Source: Bactericera cockerelli (Eukaryota; Arthropoda; Insecta; Hemiptera; Triozidae). Taken from it: 64,000 nucleotides of DNA. The stretch is from contig CM044963.1 of NCBI GenBank assembly GCA_024516035.1, positions 24,240,935 to 24,304,934 on the forward strand, written 5' to 3'. This document shows, in pieces, positions 20,721 through 31,269 of the stretch. Below the pieces are notes generated by a model that made no database searches, was not told the origin of the DNA, and saw nothing but the letters and a program-made list of their open reading frames with translations. A program made the position numbers and the translations under genes. Numbering within the stretch: position 1 is the stretch's first letter; every line of letters starts with the position of its first letter.

Positions 20721-21261
20721 CGCAAGGCTTCTTTTAAAACCAAATCATCACAGCTCGGGTCGCAGTTATATCTTTTTAGTGGCGCGAAAAATGGACCTAC
20801 AGAATGAAGCACCCTATGTGTTTACCGTTATAATAATAATAATACCATTACTACATAACATGTACATATTTAATATGTAATATCGGTAAACAGAACTATT
20901 GTATAGCTTGCACAAGCAGTATTTACAATGCAATGAATTTTCAAAGGCTGACTCTACACTAGTGTCGACAGTAGGGAAATATTATCTTGAATTTAAACAT
21001 TGAACTGGAATGGGCTTACAAAACCCAATTTGGTGGTGAGAATGTGATTTTGCCAAATCTAGTCGCATAAATTTCTACTCGGAAGTTATGTGACTGTCCG
21101 ACTGAAAAAATAAATAGCTGAATATAACTGACTTAGTCAAACTGTACAGAAACCTTCATAAGGGTGTAACTATATCAATAATAGTTTACGAAAAAGAACT
21201 TCGCAGGGACTTGAATTATAAAAACAATATGTATAATAGAACGAATGATTGTAATATCATA
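20721..21261. other. No gene seen
   Basis: AT-rich with an AATAATAAT run near 20831. Confidence 0.4.
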
Positions 21262-21400
21262 TCATCATCATAGGGTGGCGTCATCGTGAACGATGGTAGC
21301 TAGACAGAGGAGGAATGACTCAGCACTTCTACCACTGTCTTTACAAGGAGGCTAATAATTGACAAGGGCCCCCAGAACCAAGCCAATGCTGGTCTACTCC
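21262..21400 (+). repeat. Repeat M (+)
   Basis: GGTGGCGTCATCGTGAACGA, AGGAATGACTCAGCACTTCT, ACCACTGTCTTTACAAGGAG and GCTAATAATTG, then CCCCCAGAACC. Inverted partner at 22840-22978. Confidence 0.6.
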
Positions 21401-21827
21401 CTGTTTATAATTTGCCAGCCAGACTGCATACAATATCATATTAGAAATAAAAATAGTAGGTACTATAATATTTTACTTACACCTGCACTTTTTTTAAAGA
21501 CTAAAATAATTATATTATTATTAGCATTTACAATGTCAATGACATAGGTATGCATTGTGAAAATTAGGTTCTATAAAGTAAAGTCGCCACTGATTCATTA
21601 ATTGCGAAGAATAAAATGTAATAGATGACTATTTTCTATACAATAGTCAAAGAGAAGGGTTGGTTTCATTTTGTTCCAGACTGTGAGGGCTGGTTGCTAT
21701 TCATTTCCTAGTTTTTATCTATGTCTCTTCTTTGTGGACAATTCCACTATCTCTGTTCTCTTTCTCTTCTTTCTTCCTCTTTTTCTATCCCTGTTTATAA
21801 GTATATGTATAGTACAAAATAAATAGC

Positions 21828-21965
21828 GACCTCAGTAGCTTGATCGATAAGGCGGCGGACTTGTAATCGGAGGTCGGTGGTTCAAGACCCAAGTTAAGCA
21901 AATATTTCGAAAAGCGAGTTTGAGTAGTTGTGATATGATTAACACAAATATGATATTTTTTTGCA
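21828..21965 (+). repeat. SINE-A, full length
   Basis: GACCTCAGTAGCTTGATCGA, TAAGGCGGCGGACTTGTAAT, GGAGGTCGGTGGTTCAAGAC (B box), then AAAGCGAGTTTGAGTAGTTG and TGATTAACACAAATATGAT. The best family A copy. The head is tRNA-like, but the repeated tail rules out a tRNA gene. Confidence 0.85.
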
Positions 21966-22214
21966 TTATAAATAAATATATCTTCTCTGTCTTTTAAAGT
22001 CTTTTAAATTTATATCTCTTTGGAATTTCAAGAGATAGAGATTGCAACCCAGTTCTATGACACGATAGTACCTGATAGGTACTTGGTAATACCTATACTC
22101 AAATTTCTAATTTCATTTAAATGACAGTCCACATGAATGCATGCATTTATGTCATGCCTGTCAACACATGTGATATGCATGTGTAATGTGCATGAACTCG
22201 TCACACACGGTCAG

Positions 22215-22660
22215 GCAACTGACATGCAAGTTGACCCAGCACCTAAATACTTACTTAGTATTTAGTAAGTAAGTAAGTTTTATTTAGGGTTGGGTGGAAG
22301 AGATTGCCATAGGCAATAACCCCGCCCTTTTTAGTTAGGACATATGTTTTCAAATATTTTCTATTCTTTTTCATTTTTATTGTATATATTGTTTTTTTTC
22401 ATTTTTTCACTGTTAAAATTATTATTTATATGTACATAATGTCCTTTTATATCTAATAAAGAATTATATAATAATAATAATAATAATAATAAGTAAGTAA
22501 GTACCTAAATGGGAAGCATTGTGTCACTTCTCGCCCATCAGAGGGGATGAATACTACGGGTTGATCATTAGGCAAGCTAGAACACAGACCACTATCATAT
22601 ACAGGTACACATGTACAGTAGCTCCTGATTCATAGCTACGAAATAAAAAAGGCTGCAATA
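22215..22660 (+). repeat. SINE-F interrupted by repeat G
   Basis: The 5' piece ends AGTTGACCCAGCACCTAAAT. The 3' piece resumes ACCTAAATGGGAAGCATTGT and goes on to CTCGCCCATCAGAGGGGATG, CAGTAGCTCCTGATTCATAG and CTACGAAAT. Repeat G with its AATAATAAT tail sits in between. Confidence 0.7.
22286..22490 (+). repeat. Repeat G inserted in SINE-F
   Basis: GGGTTGGGTGGAAGAGATTG, CCATAGGCAATAACCCCGCC, TTAGTTAGGACATATGT, an AT-rich part, TCTAATAAAGAATTATAT and then (AAT)n. AAGTAAGTAAG lies on both sides, as expected of a target-site duplication. Confidence 0.8.
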
Positions 22661-22701
22661 CACTCATCTTCCTCGTCTTGTAAAAGAAAAAAATATCTTA
22701 C

Positions 22702-22786
22702 CTCGAGCTCAGATAGAGCCTGGTGCTGACGCTGTGAGGTGTCTTGGCAGGAAGAATGGGTAGTCCGTACACTTCCTGGCTGGATC
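22702..22786 (-). CDS. Lipase-like N-terminal exon
   Basis: Partial gene, one exon of 85 bp. On the minus strand the acceptor is TTTGGTTCCACAG (ending at 22787) and the donor is GAG|GTAAGA from 22701. The chosen frame takes two bases for the first codon (phase 1 entry), has 27 whole codons and leaves AG (phase 2 exit). It reads SSQEVYGLPILPAKTP, then HSVSTRLYLSS. The exit phase fits the entry of 4128-4300, and the joint gives a Ser-Thr-Arg-Leu-Tyr-Leu strand, as in the RFxLYT strand that opens pancreatic-lipase domains. A second frame is also open (IQPGSVRTTHSS...), so the frame rests on the phase match. No upstream exon with signal peptide was found. Confidence 0.45.
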
Positions 22787-22839
22787 CTGTGGAACCAAAC
22801 ACAACAAATGGTCCACGAGTTTAACTGTTTGATTATTAT

Positions 22840-22978
22840 TTGATATTGGTTCTGGGTTCTGGGGGTCCTTTTCAATTATTAGCCTCCTTGTAAAGACAGT
22901 GGTAGAAGTATTGAGTCATTCCTCCATTGTCTGGATATTATCGTTCACGATGACACCATCCTATGATGATGATTATTA
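22840..22978 (-). repeat. Repeat M (minus)
   Basis: Inverse of 21262-21400 at roughly 85-90 percent by eye, including TTATTAGCCTCCTTGTAAAG and GTTCACGATGACACCATCCT. Confidence 0.6.
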
Positions 22979-22991
22979 ATAACTGGGGAAC

Positions 22992-23100
22992 ACTCATAAT
23001 GTATTACTTCCGATAAATTTCTAATATTAGAAATTAGAAGTATTGTGTTCGTTTTTGTACAAAAAAAAAATTTGCTCCGATTTTTTTGTTAATTTGAGTT
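22992..23100 (-). repeat. Repeat I terminal hairpin and flank
   Basis: TTACTTCCGATAAATTTCTA, ATATTAGAAATTAGAAGTAT, TGTGTTCGTTTTTGTAC, then TTGCTCCGATTTTTTT, parallel to 32595-32680. Confidence 0.6.
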
Positions 23101-23159
23101 TAACGTTGCAACAAAACAGGCACATCAGCGTCAGTAGTTTTCAAATATATTTGTCAGCG

Positions 23160-23400
23160 TGGATTGCCGCGATACCCATGGATTGATCCAAAACAAGAAT
23201 GGTCACCAATAATTTATATCCTCAAACTGGACGTTGCTTATCTTTAGTGACCCGAAGAGATCTGGTGCATTAAACGTGCTATTCCGTTGGGCTTATGATA
23301 TTTTTTTATGAAAATGGGAAGATAACTTGTCATATCCGCGACTTTTGAATTTCGAACCCGCGACCTCTGAATTACCAAACAGCTAATCTTGTTCTGAACG
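23160..23400. repeat. Diverged repeat D and tRNA-like remnant
   Basis: CTGGACGTTGCTTATCTTTA and GGTGCATTAAACGTGC (23230-23280) recall the distal part of repeat D. At 23335-23400 the minus strand has a GGTTCGAAATTCAAAAGTCG B-box-like site and a degraded head. Confidence 0.4.
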
Positions 23401-23740
23401 TGACCTCATCGTTCCAGGATAGTTCAGGACCTTCCCGGACCTGTCGAAATATTTACTAAATATGTGTTCTTGTTCATGTCAAATACTTCAGTATTAAAAT
23501 TTATTGCTGGAAATTTAATATCGATGTCAAAGCATGTTTTCAGCTCTGCTCCATCTTACTGGAAAGATATTATAAGCTGCTTAAGTAGCAGCTTGTTTTA
23601 TTGCTATAAAAAGTTCTCGGAAGAAAACTTAGAAAAGAGTGATAAAAAATGTGATAACAGAAGAAAAAACGGAGGGGGAAAAAAATGGTTTCAATCTGAG
23701 AAGCTTATGTAGAGGTATAAGAATTCAATACTATTTATTT

Positions 23741-24060
23741 ATCTCTCCCTCCCTCCCTACTTTCTTCCCTTTGTTACTCTCTCTCTCTCTCTCCCTCTCT
23801 ACTTTCTTCCCTTAGTTCCTCTCTCTCTCTCCCTCCCTACTTTCTTCCTCTCTCTCCCCGCCTTTTTTTACTCTCTTCTTCTCTAATCCCCTTCTTTTTG
23901 TAGTTCTCTCTTTCCCTTTTATCCATCCCTTTTCAACTCTCCTCCATTGTATCTCTCCTTGTCCTATTCAGTATTTCCCTTTCTCAACACAATTCCTCTT
24001 CTCCGTATTTGTTTCCCTTTGTCGCTGTTCCTATTTATCGCTTTTCAATTTATCAAGTTT
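23741..24060. repeat. CT-rich tract
   Basis: CTCTCTCCCTCCCTAC units with TTTCTTCCCTT spacers; at least three related units. Confidence 0.8.
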
Positions 24061-24409
24061 CAAATCTCGTCCCTCCCTCCTCCGATCTCCTATTATTCCT
24101 TCTCCCTCCAATGAACACTAAGAACATTAAATTACAAAAGTGTTTTGTAGGATTTATAGCACCTCTTGAAAGATAGATCCGATTTTGCTTTTTACGTAGT
24201 ATTACGTAGTACTCTAAAGTGAGAAAAATATTGATAGGTAAGGTATAATTTTTAGTAAAACCTAGTTGGTAAGTTTTGTAATAGTTTATGATCTCCATTT
24301 TACTTTTCCTTACTGAGAAAAAAATGAATAAAGACAGAGAGTAAAGATTTTTTATGTTATCACTCATCAACAACATAGCAACTTTTCCTTCTGTAATAAA
24401 TATATTCTA
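24061..24409. other. No gene seen
   Basis: The minus frame of 107 codons here is not recognised and lacks splice context. Confidence 0.4.
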
Positions 24410-24849
24410 CAGGGTGGTCCAGAAAGTTTGCACCAAAATGATAGGGGTAATAAAAGAGACCATTTCCAAGAAAAATATTCCCGGACATTTTCCTTTATTT
24501 TTGTCGTTTTCAAAATGGCGGCCAAAACGTGTGTTTTTCAAATATGTGCGTTCAGAACGTTGACAGCCTAAATGAGCATGATCATTAAAACATTGAACGG
24601 GTTAATTTAACTTATTTTAATTAAAATTTTATTTTCAATTCAAAAATGCAATCCGTTTTTTTCTAGGTGGTACAGAAAAAAATAAAAAAATCAAAAGCCA
24701 ACCAAAGTCGGAATATTTGAAAAACACACGTTTTGGCCGCCATTTTGAAAACGACAAAAAATAAAGGAAAATGTCCGGGAATATTTTTGTTGGAAATGGT
24801 CTCTTTTATTACCCCTATCATTTTGGTGCAAACTTTTTGGACCACCCTG
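24410..24849. mobile_element. 440-bp MITE with long inverted arms
   Basis: TA on both sides. Both ends read CAGGGTGGTCCAAAAAGTTT or CAGGGTGGTCCAGAAAGTTT, then GCACCAAAATGATAGGGGTA, ATAAAAGAGACCATTTCCAA, CAAAATGGCGGCCAAAACGT and GTGTTTTTCAAATAT. Arms are about 150 bp and nearly identical; the spacer of about 140 bp is AT-rich. No transposase. The ends fit the Tc1/mariner superfamily. Confidence 0.85.
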
Positions 24850-24855
24850 TATAAT

Positions 24856-25045
24856 AGAGGGTTGGGTGGAAGATATTGCCATAGACAATAACCCCGCCCT
24901 TTAGTTAGAACATATGTGTTTATATTTTTATCATTTTTTCCCCCTTTTTATTGTTTCCATTTTTTGATTTCTTTGTAATTTTTATGTGTGCTATATATAG
25001 TTATGTCTGTTGTCTAATATATAATTTAATGATAATAATAATTGA
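24856..25045 (+). repeat. Repeat G
   Basis: GGGTTGGGTGGAAGATATTG, CCATAGACAATAACCCCGCC, CTTTAGTTAGAACATATG, ending TGTCTAATATATAATTTAAT and an AAT-rich tail. Confidence 0.7.
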
Positions 25046-25264
25046 TAAAAAGAAATTCCACCCTTGCTAATACTCTTTTGATGGCTGAAAATGGGTATTT
25101 AGGATATAGAGAGCTGTTTTTTTAACGGTTAAAATATGTATATTTTTTTAAATTAATGTTTACATATTATTTGTACTTCTTATTGGGCCAATAACTGAGA
25201 CTTTGTTTAAACAGCTAGCAAAAAGAGACTCTTTAGTCCTACGTCGTGTCGGCACTATAAATAA

Positions 25265-25415
25265 AGTATTTATTTGCAATACTTACTTGTGAAATCAGCA
25301 AACTTCACTGTACGAATATTTATTTGTAATACTTACTTGTGAAATAAATTCACTTCACTGTAAGAATATTTATTTGTAATACTTACTTGTGAAATATTTA
25401 AACTTCACTGTAAGA
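25265..25415. repeat. 54-bp tandem repeat, three units
   Basis: Unit: ATATTTATTTGTAATACTTA, CTTGTGAAAT, then a variable 6-8 bp, then AACTTCACTGTAAGA. The variable block differs in each unit. Confidence 0.85.
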
Positions 25416-25664
25416 AGAATTATGATCACAAGTTCCCAAAAGTTCATTTTGACAACAACATCAGATAAAATTTGTGTTTTGCACAGAGTGTTCAACGGAA
25501 AACAAAGACGTGTCTCTCATGATATAATATTTTTATTTTATGGTCTTTCCTTATTATAAATTTATTATTAGAAGAAGAAAAAATAATGTTAAGTATATGT
25601 ACATAGGTAAAAATGCATATATCCTAATGACGTCAATTTTTTATTATTTTTTTTGCCTTCATCT
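25416..25664. other. No gene seen
   Basis: AT-rich. The frame at 25540-25734 runs into repeat D. Confidence 0.4.
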
Positions 25665-25836
25665 GCATGGTCATACCACGATGAGGGTGTTATCCTCCAT
25701 TCGCAGGAAACTCACAAACATTCTACCCACATAAACCTCACCCAGCCTGAGATGGGCCGGAATGCCAGTATCACGAATTCTTCACCGGATCCTACGAGAA
25801 CCGGTGCATTCAACGCGCCATTGACGGTGGCAAAAA
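25665..25836 (+). repeat. Repeat D (+), long copy
   Basis: GCATGGTCATACCACGATGA, CCATTCGCAGGAAACTCACA, GGGCCGGAATGCCAGTATCA, GATCCTACGAGAACCGGTGC and ATTCAACGCGCCATTGACGG. The CTGGACGTTGCT block is deleted relative to 44853-45040. Confidence 0.7.
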
Positions 25837-26261
25837 TTATGATTTGTATAATGAGATAGAGATAGAGAGAGAGTCAATAACCGCAAAGAGAAAATTATAA
25901 ATTAAATGCTTAATTTTTCAAAATAAAATTGGTGCCCCATGAACAATATTTTTCCTGTCGTTAGGTAAATGTAATGAAAGTGTCATGTGGAAGACATTTT
26001 TATGCCCAATAGGGTTTTGAATTGATTAGATATTTTTTTCTAATATTGACGCCAATCGAACGTAGATCACTGAGCGTGACAACTAGGTATAAAATTGAAT
26101 AAACTGGTGTGACACCTCATGATTTTCTTCATCACGTTATAGAATCCATCATTTTATATCCAGCACCAGTCTGGTTCAGAATAATGAGTGTAAAAATAAA
26201 AAAAAATACTCTCCAACTTTAATACTTCATTATTCTGTAATGTGTGTGTGTGTTCGTATAC
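25837..26261. other. No gene seen
   Basis: AT-rich unique-looking sequence. Confidence 0.4.
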
Positions 26262-26400
26262 TATCCGTAAACACAATATCTCGAGAACGGTAAGAGTTAG
26301 AGACTTGAAACTTGGTTAGGGAATTGATTTCATGTACCAAACAAACAACGAAACTTTAGGCAGCCGCTAGGGCCATTCAGTTAGATTGATTGAAGATACA
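26262..26400 (-). repeat. Repeat J-like fragment (minus)
   Basis: ATATCTCGAGAACGGTAAGA, GTTAGAGACTTGAAACTTGG is the inverse of CAAATTTCAAGTCTCTAGCT, CTTACCGTTATCTCGAGATA at 62075-62110. Confidence 0.5.
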
Positions 26401-27144
26401 AAAAAATGATATTGAACATAATAATAATAGGTAATAAGGTCATCCTCCAAGCAAGGAAAACATTCTTCCAATATCATCAGAAAAAGTTCCAATACACTGT
26501 TGCCTGAAGTAGACGCACAAGAAAAACTTTTTACATTTTAAAAATGTAAAATAAATAATGCTGCAAAGTTATTTAACAACAAAAAAACTGAATCAACATT
26601 ATAATTGGCTTGCCATCGATAGATTCGTTTTTTACAGAACGGGAGAACTAAATATTTTTATTTACAGCATGGAAAATTGTGTTTTTTTTGAAGTTGTTAA
26701 TATTTTTTATAATGAACACCATCAAATATATAATGAAAATATCAATACCTACTAATAAAAGAAAATTGAATTATGACAACACAACCACTTTAAAAAATAC
26801 GTTCCCAAAATTAAGAATGCCAGATTAATAAATAAAAAAAAATAAAAATTTCCAAATTGATTAATATAATGTACATATTTATGTATTATTCACAGGATTT
26901 TATTATAAATGAATAAGTAAATAAATAAATATATTACAGAAGTATATATAATAAGTAAATATATTATATTTCAATGAAGGTATAGAGAAAATTACAATAG
27001 TAATAAAGGCGTTTTTTGTTTTTTCGTTTTTTTCGGTTTTTTTTTTTTTCATCTACGTTAGGATATAATTTTAACACAATTTAATATTATTAAAACTCTT
27101 CGTAAATTATGTTATGTTAGGAATTTAATTTAAAGAGAGGACTG
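26401..27144. other. AT-rich sequence, no gene
   Basis: Very AT-rich, with T runs near 27030. The frame at 26558-26755 is not recognised. Confidence 0.45.
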
Positions 27145-27345
27145 TAACACAAATATTTATTTACACTATTTAAATTTCATAATAAACCAGGTTTTTACAG
27201 TTTTCGAAACATCATCTCTGTAATAATCGTCTAAAGAAAGTGTTAATTTATGAAACATAAAAAACTGGATTATATATGCCTCTCTTTGTTCACATTGGGC
27301 TGTAACACAAATATTCATTTACATTATTTAAATTTACGATTTATA
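27145..27345. repeat. Spaced direct duplication
   Basis: TGTAACACAAATATTTATTT, ACACTATTTAAATTT at 27143-27178 recurs as TGTAACACAAATATTCATTT, ACATTATTTAAATTT at 27300-27335. Confidence 0.7.
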
Positions 27346-27574
27346 AGCTGTCATTGACTTGAATATTTTCATATGTGTACAATTCACCAGTGCAACTATT
27401 ATACTGTAGACAGAAGAAGATACTCGTACATGTAGGAATAAATGTATTGTATTGTTGTGGATTGATAAATTATTAATACTTTATGTAGACAGATAATTAG
27501 ATTAGATAGTTGGATACCCTATGTAGTGAATTTGAAATGAAGGAAGTATATACAAGAAGATAATATAGAATCGG

Positions 27575-28010
27575 GGGGAGAGAGAGAGAGAGGAGAGAGG
27601 TGGAGCAGGAGAGGTAAAAAGAAAAAGAGAGAGAGGGAAAGAGAGTTAGAATAGAAAATGAAAAAGAAATGGAAAAAGAGAGAGAGAGTTGGAGCAAGAG
27701 AGATACAAAAGAAAGAGAGAGAAAGAAGGAGAGACAGAAAGAGGGAAACAGAGCAAGAAGGAAAGAGAGAGAGTGTGTGAGATTACTAAGAGAGAGACAG
27801 AGAGAGAAGTAAAAGAGAAAGAGAGAGGGAGAGTAGGAGAGGTAAAAGAGAACGAGAGAGAAAGAAGGAACGAGAAAGGAAGAAAGAGAGAAAAAAATAA
27901 AATGAGGAAGAAATGGAAAGAGAAACGAAAGAGAGAAGGAGGGATAGAGAAAAGAGAAGGAGAGATGGAGAGGAAAGTAGAGAGAAAGAGAGAGACAGGA
28001 ATGAGTGGGT
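27575..28010. repeat. GA-rich tract
   Basis: AGAGAGAG with GGAGAGGTAAAAGAGAACG-type units. The frames on both strands are repeat translations. Confidence 0.85.
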
Positions 28011-28314
28011 AAAATTGGGCCACAGCAAAAACGGAAACGTTTTAGACATTAATTGTTATAATAGTTATTCAGCTGCATGCATTTACAACAGAATCTACAA
28101 TCATACATAATATCTATGTAGCTCTAGTTCTATGTTAAAGTAATAGAACATCCGAAAGTACATATGTATACAATGTATACATACATAGAATGTATCTAAT
28201 AGCAGTAGAGAACATATTATTACCAGTAGAGAACATATTACCAGTTCCTATCTGTTATTAGGGAGTAGTGTCTCCCTTCCTGCTTCTCTATGACATTCTC
28301 GGTATTTCATATTA

Positions 28315-28639
28315 TTGTATTTTGTCTGGCTCTTATTTTTTCCTTTGATACATCCTGAATTCTCTTATGTGTCGCTACTTCCTCACTCACTGTTTCTCCT
28401 AGTTCTACCACATGTCTTTTTAATAATCCTCCATGTATTTCTATATCTGTCTTTGTTGTTCTATCTTTCTCCTCCATTTTTTATCACATCTTTTTATCTT
28501 CCTCCATCTACGTCTCTTTCTCTTTTCTTCTCTCTCTGTATAACTACATACCTCTTCTCTATCTCTCAGACAGACACAAAATGTAATTCTGCTATCACTT
28601 TCCCTTTTATGATCTTTTATATATTTTTCTTCTTATTTA

Positions 28640-28683
<44 letters not shown>

Positions 28684-29000
28684 GCTCTCTCTTATCTCTT
28701 TTTCCTATTTCATTCTTTACTTCTATCATCTCTCTTTCTTTCTCTCTCTATCTCTGTCTACCTACGTATCACTGTCTGTGAAATATAATTCTGCTATCAC
28801 TTTTCCTTCTATCAAATTTTATACATTCCCCTTCTTATTGTCCTCTCTCTCTCTCTTTCTTTATATAATATGTATATATCTCTCTCCCACACTCTCTCCT
28901 TCATTTTATTTCTCTCTCTCTCCCTCAATCCATTTCTCTCTCTCTCTCCCTCTCTCTCTCCTCTTGTTCGTCTGGCATTGTCCCTGAGAAACCATACCAT
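28315..29000. repeat. CT-rich tract with a 200-bp duplication
   Basis: TAATTCTGCTATCACTTTCC at about 28583 recurs as TAATTCTGCTATCACTTTTC at about 28787, each followed by a TTTTATA...CTTCTTATT stretch and a CTCTCT run. Confidence 0.75.
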
Positions 29001-29104
29001 TACGTAGGAAAGCAATTTGGGATCTGACGTAAAGCCGCTAAGGACGGCAGCGAAGGTAATATTTTATTTTCCTCTAATATTCTCCTTTTTGCAAACAAGC
29101 GCTC

Positions 29105-29330
29105 CTTCTATACTGCCTCTCTACCCTCCTTACCCTCTCTCTCTATCTCTCTCTCTCTCTTTCTCTTCTTTTGTCTCAGTTGCCTCTGTTTTTGTCTCTC
29201 TCTTTTGTTTCAATAGAGAGAGATAGGGAAAGAGATAGAGGAGAGAGATAGAGAGAGAGAGACTAAGAGAGAGAGAGAAGAGAGAATATATAGAGGGAGG
29301 GGGGAGAGAAAGAGACAGAGTCAGATGAAG
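29105..29330. repeat. CT tract facing a GA tract
   Basis: CTCTCTCT-rich sequence (29105-29205) is followed within about 10 bp (TTTGTTTCAAT) by AGAGAGAGATAG-rich sequence, so the two halves are roughly self-complementary. Confidence 0.8.
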
Positions 29331-29451
29331 AGATGTAACTTCATGAATGTAAGAGATGTAAGTGTGTAAATATAGGAAGAGAGAGCTAGAAAATTAGAGG
29401 TAAATCTTACCTATGTAAGGGAATGGATGTATAGTCTCCCTCTCTCTCCCT

Positions 29452-30065
29452 CACCTGTTACTCAGAGTATATCCTTGAGGTTTTCTTGTCTCCCTCATCT
29501 GTTACTCATGAGTATATTCTGAGGTTTTCTTGTCTCCCTCACCTGTTACTCATGAGTATATCATGGAGTTTTTCTTGTCTCCCTCAACTGTTACTCATGA
29601 GTATATTCTGGAGGTTTTTCTTGTCTCCCTCACCTGTTACTCATGAGTATATCATGGAGTTTTTCTTGTCTCCCTCAACTGTTACTCATGAGTATATCCT
29701 GCAGGTTTTCTTGTCTCCCTCAACTGTTACTCATGAGAATATCCTGGAGGTTTTCTTGTCTCCCTCAACTGTTACTCGTGAGTAAATCCTGCAGGTTTTC
29801 TTGTCTCCCTCAACTGTTACTCGTGAGTAAATCCTGCAGGTTTTCTTGTCTCCCTCAACTGTTACTCATGAGAATATCCTGGAGGTTTCTTGTCTCCCTC
29901 AACTGTTAATCATGAGAATATCCTGGAGGTTTTCTTGTCTCCCTCAACTGTTACTCATGAGTATATCCTGGAGGTTTTCTTGTCTCCCTCAACTGTTACT
30001 CATAAGTATATCCTCGAGGTTTTCTTGTCTCCCTCAACTGTTACTCATGAGTAAATCCTGGAGTT
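29452..30065. repeat. About 46-bp minisatellite, 13 units
   Basis: Unit: CTTGTCTCCCTCAACTGTTA, CTCATGAGTATATCCTGGAG, GTTTT. Variants differ mainly in CATGAG/CGTGAG, TATATC/AAATCC and CTGGAG/CTGCAG/ATGGAG. Three overlapping open frames give FSCLPQLLLMSISWR-like repeats; codon-neutral change and frame overlap argue against coding. Confidence 0.95.
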
Positions 30066-30720
30066 GTTCGGGTGTCTTCACTCCCTGTTTATGTGTGAGT
30101 CTATTACCTATTTTTTCTGAAATTCCCTTTTCTATGTCTGAGGCTGTCAAGTCTATTATTAACTCAGTCTAGACATTTTTATGTGAGTGTAAAAAAGTAA
30201 GGTGTAGGATGGTATATTTTGAAATTCTTCTTTATTGTGAAAGCCACTGACACTTGTACAACACGGAGGGAATGGAAATGTTCAAAGGAAATTGGAAGCA
30301 GATAGTACAAGATATGAATACGCGATTTTTCCAGGAATTTTACTACCGCTCTCTTCATAATATTATCATTATTTTTCTCGGTTCTATTTTGTTCACTCAA
30401 TTTGACTTCTCTTTCTCTCTCTCCTCTTTCCCCGTCTCCTTTTTCTCCTCTCGTTTTATTTTTTTTTTTTCATGTTCACTTTTTTCACTTTTCGTCTCTC
30501 TCTTATTTTTTTTTTATTAACATTTTATTACTTATTTATTAACACTATTGGATTTTTACTTTTCTTTTCCTAAGCTAATGATAAAAGCTTCTAAGGAAAA
30601 AAATATGTTTTTTATTATCTCTTATCTCATTGATGTAAAATATCTTAGGAGGTAAACTATTTTGTCAAATTAAGGTTTTAATAGAAATTAAAATTATAAT
30701 GATAAAAAAAAATCAAAATA
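30066..30720. other. No gene seen
   Basis: AT-rich with CT patches near 30410-30510. Frames at 30179-30400 and 30254-30520 overlap on opposite strands and are unrecognised. Confidence 0.4.
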
Positions 30721-30724
30721 TATT

Positions 30725-30930
30725 TCACTCTCTCCGCTTTTTCTGCTCTTATTTTTATATATCTGTCTCTTCTTAGCCTTTTCTCTCTTTATATCACTTT
30801 CTTCTATATTCTAATTATTATCTCTATCTTTCTCACTCTCTCTTTTCAATCCCACTCTCTGTCTTATTCTTGTTTTCCCTCTCTCTCTCTCTTTTAACCT
30901 CTCTCTCTCTCTCGTTCTCTTTCTCTTCTA
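30725..30930. repeat. CT-rich tract
   Basis: Interrupted CTCTCT and TTCTCTTT. Confidence 0.75.
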
Positions 30931-31269
30931 ATTGAATCCATTCTATTCAATCGTAATCGTCTTACAAAGTGAGCGCATTACACCACTTGACCAACAATAC
31001 AATACATGTCTTAGTATGACTAACAATGCTTGTTTTGTCTAACAGTATTGAATATGTGTATTCAATTGCGTTTGACAGTAACTCCTACATTAATGCAGGT
31101 TCCTTGCAAAGCCCACAGCAGAGCTGTCACATATAAAGGCCATCATAATACTCTTTGAGAAAATGCTAAATCATGCAAAATGCAGGCACCTTCCCACCGG
31201 GTGTGGTTTTATCTTTCCAGGGAAAGCTCCCTTATATGTACATTCGAAATTTGTGACGATGACTCTCTC

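Noticed and set aside
27646..28049. Glu/Arg/Lys-rich plus frames and their minus shadows
   Set aside because: GA-repeat translation.
28990..29060. Possible 48-bp plus-strand exon (GAAAGCAATTTGGGATCTGA... to GAAG|GTAATA)
   Set aside because: The acceptor has no polypyrimidine tract and the peptide is too short to judge.
29486..30172. Three plus-strand frames with 15-residue repeats
   Set aside because: They overlap in different frames across one 46-bp minisatellite; the variation is not codon-aware.
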